Below, piece by piece: positions 17,915 to 28,873 of a stretch of DNA of 64,000 bases (within the stretch, counting starts at the first letter, position 1; each line of letters opens with the position of its first letter). Origin of the DNA: Trichormus_B sp936914905. GTDB taxonomy: Bacteria; Cyanobacteriota; Cyanobacteriia; Cyanobacteriales; Nostocaceae. The translations under genes and the position numbers were made by a program. The notes below the pieces were generated by a model. That model was not told where the DNA came from and searched no databases. It saw only the letters and a list, made by a program, of their open reading frames with translations. The stretch lies in assembly GCF_039871975.1 (NCBI RefSeq), contig NZ_JBDPLL010000001.1. One strand, written 5' to 3'.

Positions 17915-19647
17915 GTTAAAGTTTGTCAGTGGTCAGTTGTAAACTAATTACATAAAAGCAAAAATAATTTTGCTACCTAGATAGATTTCTAAAGACAGGC
18001 TTGATTGTATCGTTTTAGAAATATGCTAAAAGATTTATTGGTTACAACCAATAGAAAAAACATAACCAGAAAAAGCAAAGTGTAGCTTTTTCCCACTAAT
18101 CAATCACAACCCCCACCTCCTGGAGTTTCGATCACAAAAATATCCCCTGGTTGCATCTCTAGAGTTACTGTACTACCTAAAATTTCCTCAGTGCCATTTT
18201 GACATTATACCCAGTTCGAGCCTACCTGTCTCCCTGCTGCACCATTTAATCCAAAGGGAGGAACTCAACGATGGCTAAAGAGAATATTTGCAGTCATCTT
18301 TCCTAAAAATTTAATGCGGCTAATTACACCATTTCCACCCGAATATTTTCCTTTTCCTCCACTATGAGGACGTAAACTAAAACTCTTCACCTGCAAAGGA
18401 TAACAGGTTTCTAAAACTTCAGCATCAGTTAAACGAGAATTACTCATGTGGGTATGAACCAGATCGCTACCATCAAAATTAATTCCTGCACCAGAACCAC
18501 CACAAATATTTTCATAATATTGATATTGTTGATTACCAAAAAAATTATTCATTCTTCCTTGGGAAGCGACCATCACACCTGAAGCACTATATAAAGCATC
18601 AACAATGGTTTGGGAAGTTTCTACATTACCTGCTACTACTGCTGCTGGATAAGTTGGGTTTAACATAGAACCTTCAGGCATAATAATTTCTAAAGGTTTG
18701 AGACAACCTGCATTGAGAGGAATATTATCATCAGCTAAAGTCCGAAATACATAGAAGACTGCAGCTTTAGTTACAGCTTTGGGAGCATTAAAGTTACTAT
18801 TTAATTGTGCAGATGTGCCTGTAGAATCAATTTTGGCACGACGACTATCCCGTTCAATTGTTACTGCTACGTGGACTCTTGCAGCGCTATCCATTTCATA
18901 AATAAGTGAACCATCTTTCAAGATATTAATTGCGCGTCTGACTGATTCCTCCGCATTATCTTGGATAAACTGCATATAAAGATTAACTGTTTCTAGTTGA
19001 GATTGATTGACCATTTTGACAAGTTCTTGAACTCCCCTTTCATTAGCAGCACTTTTGGCTTTAAAATCGGCAATATTCTGCTCAGGATTACGACTAGGAT
19101 AAGGATGACTCAATAAGAATTCTCTTACTGCAGCTTCTTGAGATTTTCCCTGTGCAACTAAGAGGAAATTATCAAAAATAATTCCTTCTCCTTCTACTGT
19201 GGTACTGTGAGGAGGCATAGAACCCGGAGTAATACCACCAATATCCCCTTGGTGCCCACGAGAAGCAACGAAAAAAAAGGGAACGGGAAATATTTTTGCT
19301 GCTCTCTAAAAAGACGGGGGTAATGGCTGTAACATCAGCTAAATGTGTTCCACCGTTATAGGTGTTATTTGATAAATACACACGTCCTGGTTTGATATTG
19401 TCGCCTTGAGCATTTATTAAACTGCGGACACTTTCACTCATTGAGCCGAAGTGTACAGCAATATAACGAGCATTAGGAACTAATAAAGCAGAAGCATCAA
19501 AAATAGCACAGGAAAAATCTAGACGTTCTTTAATATTGACTGATGCTGCTGTATTTTGCAAAAAAATTCCCATTTTTTCTGCGATGAACTGATAGAGATT
19601 TTTAAAGATTCCTAAACGGACTGGATATAGTTGAGATGTGGTGTAGA

Positions 19648-19682
19648 TTTTACCCTATTTTTAACTTAAAAATAGGGTAAAA
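19648..19682. repeat. 16-bp perfect hairpin at the Uma2 / oxoprolinase junction
   Basis: The arms ttttaccctattttta / taaaaatagggtaaaa surround the loop act. It lies at the 3' end of the inserted Uma2 gene and at the point where oxoprolinase sequence resumes. It may be the terminator of Uma2 or the end of the inserted element. Confidence 0.7.
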
Positions 19683-19691
19683 AATAAACGG

Positions 19692-20466
19692 TAGTTTACT
19701 TTCCCTTGCATCAAAATAACCTACTATTTTAGGTGTTTTTAAATCGTACTTAATATTTAATTTCCGCAATTCTGCTGCTAAAAGTTATTCTATCTGAGTT
19801 TCCTGCTCTGATCTTTGTGCTTCACGTTCTGCTCTTTTAATTTTTAATTCTGCGGTTTTCTCAGGTGTAGTTACCAAATTTACTTTTGGTGTGAAATAAC
19901 GTAATAAACCCCCATGAATTTCTAAATAAAAACTCAATTTGTTACTCCATAGATATCATTTTTTATTGCTTTCTATTGGTTAATATTTGCCATTTATTAA
20001 CTGAGAACCTACAAGGTATAATGTATAAGGGTTAAACCACAAATATTCTGGTGTGCGGAAAGTATCTTGATAAAGTTCCTTTTTAGATTCTCTATCAGTT
20101 TTAGCCATTGTTGGTGAGAGCATTTCGACAATTACATGAGGATATTTACTATTTTCTTGCCACACTACCGAACTTTTACGGGTTTTGCGTTCAGTTCCTA
20201 AGACTACAAAAAAATTATGTCCCCGAGAATTTTCGTTTCTTTTCTGGTTAGGACTATAATAAATACTTAAGTTTCAATCTCCCGCCGGATAGAAATCAGT
20301 CCTATCTTTCCATAACCATTTAAGACATTTCATTAAGAGGATAACTTGCTCTTAATGTAGTTCTGTTTCCACTGGCGGTTCATCACTATATAAACCACTA
20401 GGAGGAAAAACTACATATTCAGAGATATTTTTTTTGTTCATCTACTAATTCTTGAGTAGTCATCAT
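19692..20466 (-). pseudogene. Uma2-family gene inserted in oxoprolinase, pseudogene
   Basis: The frame from ATG 20466 gives MMTTQELVDEQKKYL, shifts, then reads EYVVFPPSGLYSDEPPVETE and FVVLGTERKTRKSSVVWQEN. The Uma2 core (19980-20165) follows with YPHVIVEMLSPTMAKTDRES and TPEYLWFNPYTL. The tail has the coiled-coil AELKIKRAEREAQRSEQ. Stops break it in five places. In Uma2 enzymes the EVLSPS-type motif contributes to the active site and is recognisable here as EMLSPT. Its orientation is the same as the host gene. Confidence 0.7.
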
Positions 20467-20859
20467 GATATGATACCAAGTGGTTATGTATTGATTTTAG
20501 CATTAATTACAGTAGCTATAAATCTAATTTAACAAGACGTTGAAAAATTAAATAATTATGCTTAGTTAATATGGCTTGCCAGTTAGGTTCAACTACAATA
20601 GTGCTGATTTCCTCAAGAATTATTGAAGCACTGGTTATAGGATCTTCTCGTTGTAAATCTTCTTGGAGATAAACTGGTATATTATCCCATTTTTCACTAG
20701 TAAATATTTTTACTATTTCTACAGGCTGGGGTGTTTCTTCTCCAGGGCGTTTACGAATGATGACTGGTTCTTCAGGAGTACCCCTTTTTTAGATTACTCC
20801 TACAGAAATAGATTCAATAATTAATAGTTTTTCTGTTTGAATAAAACTAGATCTCGATT

Positions 20860-20916
20860 TATGTTCAGTTTCCAACTGTATGTTCAGTTTCCAACTGTAT
20901 GTTCAGTTTCCAACTG
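20860..20916. repeat. 19-bp unit repeated three times inside oxoprolinase
   Basis: Three perfect, adjacent copies of tatgttcagtttccaactg. Two extra 19-bp copies add 38 bp, which is not a multiple of three, so the expansion itself shifts the reading frame of the host pseudogene. Confidence 0.9.
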
Positions 20917-22682
20917 AATGTTGTATTAAGGTCACATCTGAGGTAAAATCAACTGTGAAAATTGAACTATTACCCTCATACTTTAAATTAACTTTTTTAA
21001 TTACTTCTTCTTGTAGTTTGATTTCTTCTTTGTGGTTTAATCCGCTACGGACTTGGATTTCTAAAGATGCTATTAATTGCTGTAGTTGAGGAATTAGTCC
21101 TTGCCTTAAAGGCTGTTCTACTCTGGTTACTCTGGTAGCTCTCACGTCAGCTAACCCCATTCTATAAGCAGAAATAACTCCAGCAAAAGAGTGCAGAAAT
21201 ATCTTTTTCATTCCTAAAGTATCAGCAATTAAACAAGCAACTTGTCCACCTATACCACCAAAACAACACAGTACATATTGACTGACAATATAACCTCTTT
21301 AGAGGCTGATTTTTTAAAAGCATTTGCCATATTTTCAACAGCAATGCCAATAAAACTCGATGGAACTTGTTCAGGAGTAAGATTATTTCCTGTCATAGAT
21401 GTGATATCTTCAGCTAATTGGGTAAATTTGTAAATGACAATTTCTTGATCTAGGCGTAAATTACCTTCACTACCAAAAACTGCGGGGAAATATGCAAGCT
21501 GAATTTTGCCTAACATGACGTTAGTATCTGTGACTATTAATGGTCCTCCACATCGCTAAGAAGCTGGTCCAGGATTTGATCCAGGAGATTTTGCTCCTAC
21601 ACGATAACTAGAACCATCAAAATATAAAGTTGACCCGCCACCCGCAGCGATTGTATTAATTGCTAATACGGGAACTCGCATCCGCGCACCTGTAATTTCT
21701 GAATCTAGTTGTCTTTTATATTCTGCTTTAAAGTAAGCAATATCTGTACTTGTTCCTCCCATACCGAAGTTAATAATTAAATCAAAACCTGCTCTTTTGC
21801 TAGTTTGAACTGCACCTACAATACCACTTAAAATGCTATCTTTACCTTGAAATCTTCCTGCATCGGTTAACCCTCTATCGGATTTCATAAACATTAATTT
21901 TACCTTGGCTAAGTGATTAGCTACTTGGTTAACATAGCAACGGCAAATAGGAGTTAAATAAGCATCACTAACGGTTGTATCTCCTCTGCTGATGAGTTTC
22001 ATTAATGGACTGATTTAATGGGATATGGAGATTTGTGTAAATCCGATTCCTTGGGCAATCTTAGCTATTTGTTGTTCATGTTTAGGATAGCGATCACTGT
22101 GCATAAATATAATCGCATAACTTCTAATTCCTGTGTTGTAAACTGTTTGTAAATCTTGTTGAACTTGTTCAATATTTACAGGTGTTAATTCATGTCTATT
22201 AGCATCATATCTCTCATCTACCTCAATTACTTGTTCATAAAGTATAGTAGGTAAGATAATTAATTTGTCTGGTAAATATATTGGGGCGATTTTGATAACC
22301 AATTCTCAAGGCATCTTTAAAGGCTTTGGTAATGACCAGAATTATCCTATCTCCATGTCTTTCTAAGAGCGGATTTGTAGCTACTGTTGTTCCCATTTTA
22401 ACTATTTCTATAGCTTTGTTCAGAATGGGATATTGACCAGAAATTCCTATAATATCCCGAATTCCTTGGATAACTGCATCTTCATATTTTTCATTATTTT
22501 CCGATCATAATTTATAGACTATTACCAATTCATGGTTAGGCAGAGGCACAATTAAAAAACGTTCTCTATAATTTAAGAGTCTATTAATTTAAGAGTCTAC
22601 TTATTATTGTCTGATTCTTGGTTACATCAACAATATTTGTAAATGTGTCACCTCTGTCTGCAAAGATTCTCAACATTTTAGC

Positions 22683-23126
22683 CTATACAGATATCGTTAA
22701 ATCCTGAAACAAAGTAAAAAGCTCTACACAAATATCTTTGACTATATCAGGCGCTATTTTATATTCTGTCGCCCAGCCACTGTAAGCCCAATTTCCACAA
22801 TAGCTATAATAAGCATCTACTTGAGTTATTTCGTCCCAAATTGAATGAAATTCTATGTGATCTAATTTGTAGGGGGCGCTAAAGCTAAAAGTACCATCTT
22901 CAGATGATTGTTGCCAAAAACATACTTTCAACATCCCATCTACTAATGACTCTGCATTAGGTATGAATATTTTAAATCCTTCAAACATTTTTCCGCACCA
23001 TAATTCCGCTTCACTTGTATTTTCAGGGAAATACTTTCTGACAATTTCCGACATTTTTACCAAATATTGGCGCACTTCAAAATTGCCAAGTAAGACTTTT
23101 TCACAGTCAGATAAGTTTCTGTGCAT
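22683..23126 (-). CDS. 147-aa hypothetical protein
   Basis: Open frame from ATG 23126 to the stop at 22683, ending 7 bp before the start of the oxoprolinase relic on the same strand. The protein is acidic and soluble with no signal peptide, many aromatic residues (AYYSYCGNWAYSGWATEYKI) and five Cys. I do not recognise a family. The undamaged frame amid wreckage suggests it is still functional. It may have been co-transcribed with oxoprolinase, but the two need not be related. Confidence 0.6.
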   Translation of the reverse strand: MHRNLSDCEKVLLGNFEVRQYLVKMSEIVRKYFPENTSEAELWCGKMFEGFKIFIPNAESLVDGMLKVCFWQQSSEDGTFSFSAPYKLDHIEFHSIWDEITQVDAYYSYCGNWAYSGWATEYKIAPDIVKDICVELFTLFQDLTISV

Positions 23127-23573
23127 TTTGTTGGTCTTTTGATGAGTTTTGACTAAGGGGTTTTTATTATAGCAATTTGATGTGATTTTTGATAGCTGGC
23201 GTAGGCAGGAAAGTCGAGAGGCAGGGGTGTAGGGAGTTTTTCAGTACAAAACAAAGCCCTGGAGATTTTCACAAACATCAAATATCCTAATATATGAAGT
23301 GGAAGAATCTAATAAGCGCAAAAAGCTGATTCAGCCTACTTTCTTCTCTTCTCTCTCCTACCATTTTAATTTAGGATGAGTATTGGAGAACCAGAGGTAC
23401 GGCAGCTAATATTTCAAGTTTTAGATTGTTTAATCCCAAATCTAAAATTGTAATCATTCAGCTATCAGCCATCAGCAGTCGACTTTTTCAGGCCAACACC
23501 GAAAATATCTATTTGATAATTAAGCAATTTCTCAAACATTCTGACTCCTGACTCCTGAATTCTTACCTAAAAT
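23127..23573. other. intergenic region, repeat-rich
   Basis: No gene seen. It contains ctgactcctgactcctga at 23541-23558, a fragment of the 88-bp dispersed repeat, and other low-complexity words. Confidence 0.5.
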
Positions 23574-24407
23574 TTACAATTTTGCTGTCTCGTTAACGAA
23601 ATACTTTGCAAAAGATTTTCGCATTGCTTTCCAAGAAAGCTGCTCTACAGTTGGGTTATAAAGTGTGCCATTGGGATCGTTTTTTCCTTCTGGATTAGTA
23701 AAGGAATTAACTCCACCACCGTAGGATATTAATTGCCAATCTACATTGGCTTGTCGCATTTCTCTTTTAAAGCCTTGGACTTGTTCTTGTGGGACAAAGG
23801 AATCATCGGCTCCATGTAATACTAAAACCTTTAATTTGATATTTTTGGCATCTTCGGGGTTGGGGGTATCGAGGTTGCCATGAAAACTGACTACACCTTG
23901 AATATTGGCACCACTACGTGCTAATTCTAAGACTGTACCACCACCGAAGCGGTAACCAATGGCAGCAATAGGTTTGTGATCAGTTAATTGATATTTTTGT
24001 AAAACTTGTACTCCAGCATTGACCCGATCGGGCATTAATGATCTATCCTGACTCTTGGATATTTTTTGGTCTGATCCCTTTACCATAAATATCAGCTGCA
24101 AAGGCAACATAATCCAGTTTGGCTAGTTGCTCAGTTCTTTTTTTGTAAAAGACTGTAAGCTAGTCCAGTCATTAACCACCAAGACACCAGGACGCTTTCC
24201 CTTGATCGCGTCACCATAAGCCGAATACCCTTCTAATACTATATCACCTTGCTTGTATTCAATTGTTTTGGTTTTAATAGCTGCCAATACATCCATAGTG
24301 GTAAATAAGATAACCACAGGTGTAAACAAAACAGAAAGTAGAGTTTTTATTATGCTGTAAATACTAAGACACTCATCACCCTTGATTATCCCCCTAAAGC
24401 CAACCAA
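23574..24407 (-). pseudogene. dienelactone hydrolase family pseudogene
   Basis: An alpha/beta-hydrolase of the DLH family, probably exported (N-terminal hydrophobic stretch around residues 20-42 of the first piece). The first piece (24123-24407) ends at a frameshift. The second (23574-24110) carries IAAIGYRFGGGTVLELARSG, where the nucleophile of the usual GYCFGG is Arg. It then has VLHGADDSFVPQEQV with the acid, and YGGGVNSFTNPEGK, where the catalytic His is Asn. Two frameshifts plus loss of two triad residues show that function is gone. Confidence 0.8.
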
Positions 24408-24582
24408 AACGGCTGCAATCTCATACCTCCTACTTCAAAATTTTACTTCTGCTTTATGGCTGATTTTCAGCAATTCATAAGACTGCCATTCTAGCAAGGT
24501 TAAATTGTTTAGTAGCGGTACATTATTAGTTAATAAATAAAAACCATTGTTCCGCTTATTCATCGGCTACTAACACAAAACC

Positions 24583-26688
24583 ATGAGTGCAACTGCTATT
24601 ATTTCTCAAAATCCTCTACTCCAAGGCTTTGGTTTACCTGCATTTGCAGAGATTACACCAGAACAAGTAGAACCAGCTTTCAGGCATCTGTTAGCAGATT
24701 TGGAACAACAGCTAAATATTTTAGAAGCTAATGTCCAACCTACTTGGGATGGTTTAGTAGAACCTCTAGAAAAGCTAACAGAAAGGCTGCATTGGAGTTG
24801 GGGCATCCTGAACCATCTAATGGGTGTTCAAAATAGCCCAGAGCTACGGATAGCTTATCAAAAGGTTCAGCCATTAGTAGTACAGTTTATTAACACCCTT
24901 GGACAAAGTAAACCTATATACAAGGCTTTTAAAGCACTCCGCGCCAGCGATACTTGGGAAACCTTAGAATCAGCCCAGCAGCGGATTATTGAAGCGGCTA
25001 TTCGAGATGCAAAATTGTCTGGTGTGGGCTTAGAAGGAGAAGCGCGAGAGCGTTTTAATGCTATTCAGATGGAGTTAGCGGAACTGGCTACCAAGTTTTC
25101 TAATCATCTTTTGGATGCGACTACAGCTTTTAGCTTAATTCTCACTACCAAAGCAGAAATAGAGGGTTTACCTAGGAGTTTACTCAGTTTAGCTGCCCAA
25201 GCTGCTCGCATTGCTGGAGAAGAATATGCGACTCCAGAAACAGGTCCTTGGCATATTACGTTGGATTTCCCCAGTTATTTCCCGTTTATGCAGCACAGCA
25301 CCAGGCGGGATTTGCGCGAAAAACTTTACAAGGCTTATATTACCCGTGCTTCTTTTGGGGAATTGGATAATAATCCTTTGATTGAACGTATTTTAGAACT
25401 GCGGCAAGAATTGTCAGAGTTACTTAGCTTTGATAATTTTGCTGAATTGAGTTTGGCTAGTAAGATGGCGAAGAATGTCCCCGCAGTGGAAAAGCTGTTA
25501 GAAGAACTACGCCAAGCTAGTTATGATGCGGCTGTTAAAGATTTAGAAGCACTTAAAGCTTTTGCTCAATCTAAAGGAGCAGCAGAAGCAGATAATTTAC
25601 AACATTGGGATATCAGCTTTTGGGCTGAACGTCAAAGAGAAGAAAAATTTGCTTTTACTGAAGAGGAATTACGTCCTTATTTCCCTCTTCCCCAGGTGCT
25701 AGATGGTTTATTTGGGCTAATTAAACGCCTGTTTGGTGTAACGGTGACACCAGCTGATGGTCAAGCCCCTATTTGGCATGAAGATGTACGCTATTTTAAA
25801 ATCTCTGATAAATATGCTAATGCGATCGCCTACTTTTATCTAGACCCCTACAGCCGTCCAGCTGAAAAACGTGGTGGTGCTTGGATGGATGCCTGTATTC
25901 ATCGCCGCAAAATCACAGAACTTGGTATAACTAGCATCCGCTTACCTGTAGCTTATTTGATTTGCAACCAAACTCCTCCAGTTGATCACAAGCCTAGTTT
26001 AATGACTTTTGATGAAGTTGAAACCTTATTCCACGAATTTGGACATGGTTTACACCACATGCTCACCAAGGTTAATTATACTGGAGCTGCAGGCATCAAT
26101 AACGTTGAATGGGATGCAGTAGAATTACCTAGTCAATTCATGGAAAACTGGTGTTATGACCGTCCAACTTTGTTTGGTATGGCTAAACATTATGAAACAG
26201 GTAAACCTCTACCAGAACATTATTATCAAAAGCTCTTAGCATCACGTAATTATATGAGTGGTTCGGCAATGTTGCGTCAAATTCACCTCAGCAGCGTGGA
26301 CTTAGAACTACACTACCGCTATCGTCCTAGTGGTGACGAAACTCCCATAGATGTGCGTCAACGCATTGCTAAAACCACTACCGTTTTACCGCCACTACCT
26401 GAAGATGGTTTTTTATGTGCATTCGGTCACATTTTTGAAGGAGGTTATGCAGCCGGTTACTACAGCTACAAATGGGCTGAAGTTCTCAGTGCAGATGCTT
26501 TTGCTGCTTTTGAAGAAGCTGGACTAGAAGATGAAGAAGCAATTTATGTTACTGGTAGACGCTACAGAGACACAGTATTAGCACTGGGCGGTAGTATGCA
26601 CCCAATGGAAGTTTTTCAGGCGTTCCGACATCGAGAACCGAGTACCACGGCTTTACTCAAACATAATGGTTTGTTGCCTACTATCTAA
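24583..26688 (+). CDS. prlC: M3-family oligopeptidase (oligopeptidase A type)
   Basis: 701-aa zinc metallopeptidase degrading short peptides in the cytoplasm. The zinc motif HEFGH is at residues 484-488 (VETLFHEFGHGLHHML), and the third ligand region WDAVELPSQFMENW follows at about 505-518. The N-terminal start NPLLQGFGLPAFAEITPEQV and length are normal for oligopeptidase A. The frame is undamaged. It is divergent from the dead dienelactone hydrolase and is followed by a hairpin terminator. Confidence 0.93.
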   Translation: MSATAIISQNPLLQGFGLPAFAEITPEQVEPAFRHLLADLEQQLNILEANVQPTWDGLVEPLEKLTERLHWSWGILNHLMGVQNSPELRIAYQKVQPLVVQFINTLGQSKPIYKAFKALRASDTWETLESAQQRIIEAAIRDAKLSGVGLEGEARERFNAIQMELAELATKFSNHLLDATTAFSLILTTKAEIEGLPRSLLSLAAQAARIAGEEYATPETGPWHITLDFPSYFPFMQHSTRRDLREKLYKAYITRASFGELDNNPLIERILELRQELSELLSFDNFAELSLASKMAKNVPAVEKLLEELRQASYDAAVKDLEALKAFAQSKGAAEADNLQHWDISFWAERQREEKFAFTEEELRPYFPLPQVLDGLFGLIKRLFGVTVTPADGQAPIWHEDVRYFKISDKYANAIAYFYLDPYSRPAEKRGGAWMDACIHRRKITELGITSIRLPVAYLICNQTPPVDHKPSLMTFDEVETLFHEFGHGLHHMLTKVNYTGAAGINNVEWDAVELPSQFMENWCYDRPTLFGMAKHYETGKPLPEHYYQKLLASRNYMSGSAMLRQIHLSSVDLELHYRYRPSGDETPIDVRQRIAKTTTVLPPLPEDGFLCAFGHIFEGGYAAGYYSYKWAEVLSADAFAAFEEAGLEDEEAIYVTGRRYRDTVLALGGSMHPMEVFQAFRHREPSTTALLKHNGLLPTI

Positions 26689-26698
26689 AAACCGTTTT

Positions 26699-26717
26699 GG
26701 GCGGAGTTTACCCGCCC
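26699..26717 (+). terminator. probable terminator of the M3 peptidase gene
   Basis: GC-rich inverted repeat gggcgg ... ccgccc begins 10 bp after the stop codon. The T-run is weak, so efficiency is uncertain. Confidence 0.5.
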
Positions 26718-26762
26718 TTCAAGTTCGTAATCTGAAATATTCTCTTGTCGCACCACAATTAC

Positions 26763-26850
26763 AGCAGGAGTCAGGAGTCAGGAGTAAAAATCTCTTGCTG
26801 TCTAGGTTTCAACTTAGATTCTGTACCTAATCGATCTGCAATCTGCGGTA
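26763..26850 (+). repeat. 88-bp dispersed repeat, copy 2
   Basis: agcaggagtcaggagtcagg through cttgctgtctaggtttcaac and ttctgtacctaatcga to ctgcggta. Matches copies at 17429, 37260 and 62031 with scattered differences. Confidence 0.85.
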
Positions 26851-27355
26851 TGTTAGTGCGTTTTTTTATCTTATTTACACCCTGTTTCTTTCCACCTTAA
26901 TGCTTACGAAAAATAATACTTTTCAAGTAAAATTCTGTATTATTTGGATAATTGATAGAATATTTGTTGATTTATTTAACTTTTTTAGTAAAACTTAAAA
27001 TAAGTCTAATTTTAAAAAATTAATTTAGATTAAAAATAGTAACTAATATGATATTTCGTAAAGTTTATTAGGATAAATTGAAAGTATGCTTAATCTATCG
27101 AAAGTCTAGTTGCAATTTTAAGTAACTAAGCGCAAAAGAACTTAACCTTTTATTAGTTTTTTGCTCATTGGTTAATTTGAGTTGTCATGATTAAAGACTG
27201 ATGACTAAATACCAATAACTGAATCCAATGATCAATGAGGAAGCTTTATTTGCGCCTAATTACTGACTAGATTTTTGAGCGAAGCGGAGAACATCAGTTC
27301 TGATGCTCAGTACTAGCAGCGAAACCTAAAGAAACCTTAAGAGCAATTACGGAAG
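26851..27355. other. intergenic region upstream of the stress protein
   Basis: About 500 bp of AT-rich sequence with no gene. It must contain the promoter of the universal stress protein gene. Confidence 0.5.
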
Positions 27356-28207
27356 ATGATACAAAAAATTTTGCTGGCTGTCTCTGGACTGGGACACGCA
27401 GAAGAAATGATGAAAACATTGAAAGAAATGCCATCTATCCTATCTGCAAAAGTCACAGTTCTGCACGTTGTACCCCCACAAAGCACTGCGGCTGCAATGA
27501 CGGATAAATGGGAAGAAGGTGGCAAGATTCTGGCTAATGCGATACAGTCTTTGAATTTAGACCCTAATCAGGTTTCTTCTATTTTAAGACAAGGCGATCC
27601 CAAGGATGTAGTTTGTCAAGTAGCTGAAGAAATGGATGCTGACTTGATTATTATGGGTTCAAGAGGAATGAAGCGACTACAATCAATTTTAGCTAACTCT
27701 GTCAGCCAGTATGTTTTCCAGTTGTCTTCTCGTCCTATGTTGTTGGTTAAAGATGACATTTATGTCAAAAGAATTAAGCGTATCATGGTTGCTTCGGATA
27801 ATTCAGAAGCATCAACAAATTGCTTAAAAATAGCTCTATTTTTGCTGCAAGGTGTTGAAGGTGGTCAGTTGATTTTGTCACATATCAATACAGATCTAGG
27901 CGGAAAATTCTCAGGAATTACTGATATCAAGCCAGAAAGAAATTCAGTTTTGGGAAATGCTGTTGCAGAAGCTGAAAAACAAAATATTCCTGTCCGTTGT
28001 GTAACCAGTAGTGGTAAACCTGGTGAAGAAATTTGCCGTTTAGCTGAAGAACTGAATGTGGACTTATTGCTGCTGGGTTCTCCAGACCGTCGTCCATCTA
28101 TTGCTAAGAAATTTGTCGATTTAGATCGTCTTATTGGCGCCTCTTTATCTGATTATGTGCGAGTCAATGCCCCTTGTCCGGTATTGTTGGCGCGGACTGT
28201 AGGATAA
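27356..28207 (+). CDS. universal stress protein, two UspA domains
   Basis: 283 aa built of two Usp domains (about 1-138 and 140-283). Domain 1 ends with LIIMGSRGMKRLQSILANSV and SSRPMLLVKDD, domain 2 with LLLLGSPDRRPSIAKKF and NAPCPVLLARTVG. The ATP-binding pattern G-2x-G-9x-G(S/T) is only partly kept in domain 1 and lost in domain 2, so nucleotide binding is doubtful. Tandem-Usp proteins are cytoplasmic and act in stress survival. The specific role is unknown. ATG 27356 follows a purine-rich stretch. Confidence 0.85.
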   Translation: MIQKILLAVSGLGHAEEMMKTLKEMPSILSAKVTVLHVVPPQSTAAAMTDKWEEGGKILANAIQSLNLDPNQVSSILRQGDPKDVVCQVAEEMDADLIIMGSRGMKRLQSILANSVSQYVFQLSSRPMLLVKDDIYVKRIKRIMVASDNSEASTNCLKIALFLLQGVEGGQLILSHINTDLGGKFSGITDIKPERNSVLGNAVAEAEKQNIPVRCVTSSGKPGEEICRLAEELNVDLLLLGSPDRRPSIAKKFVDLDRLIGASLSDYVRVNAPCPVLLARTVG

Positions 28208-28291
28208 ATAGTAAGAGTGTAGGGGTGTAGGGTAAAAACTTAATTGCCACCTTCTGCCTTTTGCCTTTTACTTTTTACGTCCTCAAAAATG

Positions 28292-28323
28292 AAAAACCTC
28301 TCCACCATTGGTGGAAAGGTTTT
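28292..28323. terminator. bidirectional terminator between stress protein and psbM
   Basis: aaaaacctctccacc / ggtggaaaggttttt forms a long stem with loop att and one mismatch, flanked by A-runs and T-runs. It is placed between convergent genes. Confidence 0.75.
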
Positions 28324-28341
28324 TATTTAATCTCCAAACTC

Positions 28342-28455
28342 TTAGTTTTTTCCACCTTCTCGGCTGGCAGTTTGGATGTAAAGAATTATTAAAAAAACAG
28401 AGGGAACAAGCACAAACAAAATACTTGCTACAAACCCCAGGTCATTAACTTGCAT
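28342..28455 (-). CDS. psbM: photosystem II protein M
   Basis: 37-aa single-span subunit at the photosystem II dimer interface in the thylakoid. The start MQVNDLGFVASILFVLVPSV and the end YIQTASREGGKN are essentially the canonical sequence. Below the usual ORF size limit. It ends 18 bp before the bidirectional terminator and follows the ferredoxin gene on the same strand at 121 bp. Confidence 0.96.
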   Translation of the reverse strand: MQVNDLGFVASILFVLVPSVFLIILYIQTASREGGKN

Positions 28456-28576
28456 GGCAAGATTGCCTCTCTTTAAATTAATTTTCCGTCATTAATTTTA
28501 GAATAGCACCTTAGATGACACAGTTATCCCAAATTTTCTGTTTCTGCAAATACTAATCTCCAGTTAATAGAGAAAT

Positions 28577-28873
28577 TTAAGGCTTGGTGATAACGCTGAC
28601 GGGTCCATTAACCATCGTTTGACAGGCTAAACGATAGTTATCGGGCTTGTTCTTGAATTTCCGGTTTTCAAAATCGGTACGGGGTGAGAGGTTTTCTAGT
28701 CCTTCGACAACTTCGACAATGCAGGTAGCACACTGGCCGTAACCACCGCAGTTTGTCATTTTTCCCAAGAATTTATAGATATCAATGCCATTTTCTATGG
28801 CTGTGAGTCGGAGGTTTGCACCATCTACCGCCACTATTTCTTTATTCTCTTCGACAAATTTGATATTTCCCAT
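28577..28873 (-). CDS. 2Fe-2S ferredoxin
   Basis: 98-aa ferredoxin fold. Cluster cysteines are C42, C48, C51 (TNCGGYGQCATC) and C84 (RLACQ). The C-x5-C-x2-C spacing matches the adrenodoxin/bacterial-type and special cyanobacterial ferredoxins. It differs from plant-type PetF, which has C-x4-C-x2-C. An electron-carrier role is certain in outline but its partner is unknown. The gene is preserved next to psbM, a widely conserved cyanobacterial arrangement. Confidence 0.88.
   Translation of the reverse strand: MGNIKFVEENKEIVAVDGANLRLTAIENGIDIYKFLGKMTNCGGYGQCATCIVEVVEGLENLSPRTDFENRKFKNKPDNYRLACQTMVNGPVSVITKP

Larger units (their letters stand above)
18100..22676 (-). pseudogene. 5-oxoprolinase / hydantoinase A-B fusion, multiply broken
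   Basis: ATP-dependent 5-oxoprolinase opens 5-oxoproline to glutamate. In cyanobacteria it is one ~1,250-residue chain with a hydantoinase A half followed by a B half. The A half runs from 22676 (LRIFADRG, TTVATN, ALRIGYQNRPNIF) through 21556-22002 (FGMGGTSTDIAYF, AINTIAAGGGSTLY). The ATP/substrate loops are present but in several frames. The B half is 19172-19573 plus 18265-19218 (PARYIAVHFGSMSESVR-type block, GRMNNFFGNQQYQYYEN, SLRPHSGGKGKYSGGNG). An Uma2 gene interrupts it at 19650-20500 and a 19-bp triplication adds a frameshift at 20860. Many additional stops. It starts 7 bp after the upstream 147-aa gene. Confidence 0.85.

Noticed and set aside
20860..20916. Three repeats as a mini-CRISPR
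   Set aside because: The units are directly adjacent, with no spacers and no cas genes nearby. They are a slippage product inside a pseudogene.
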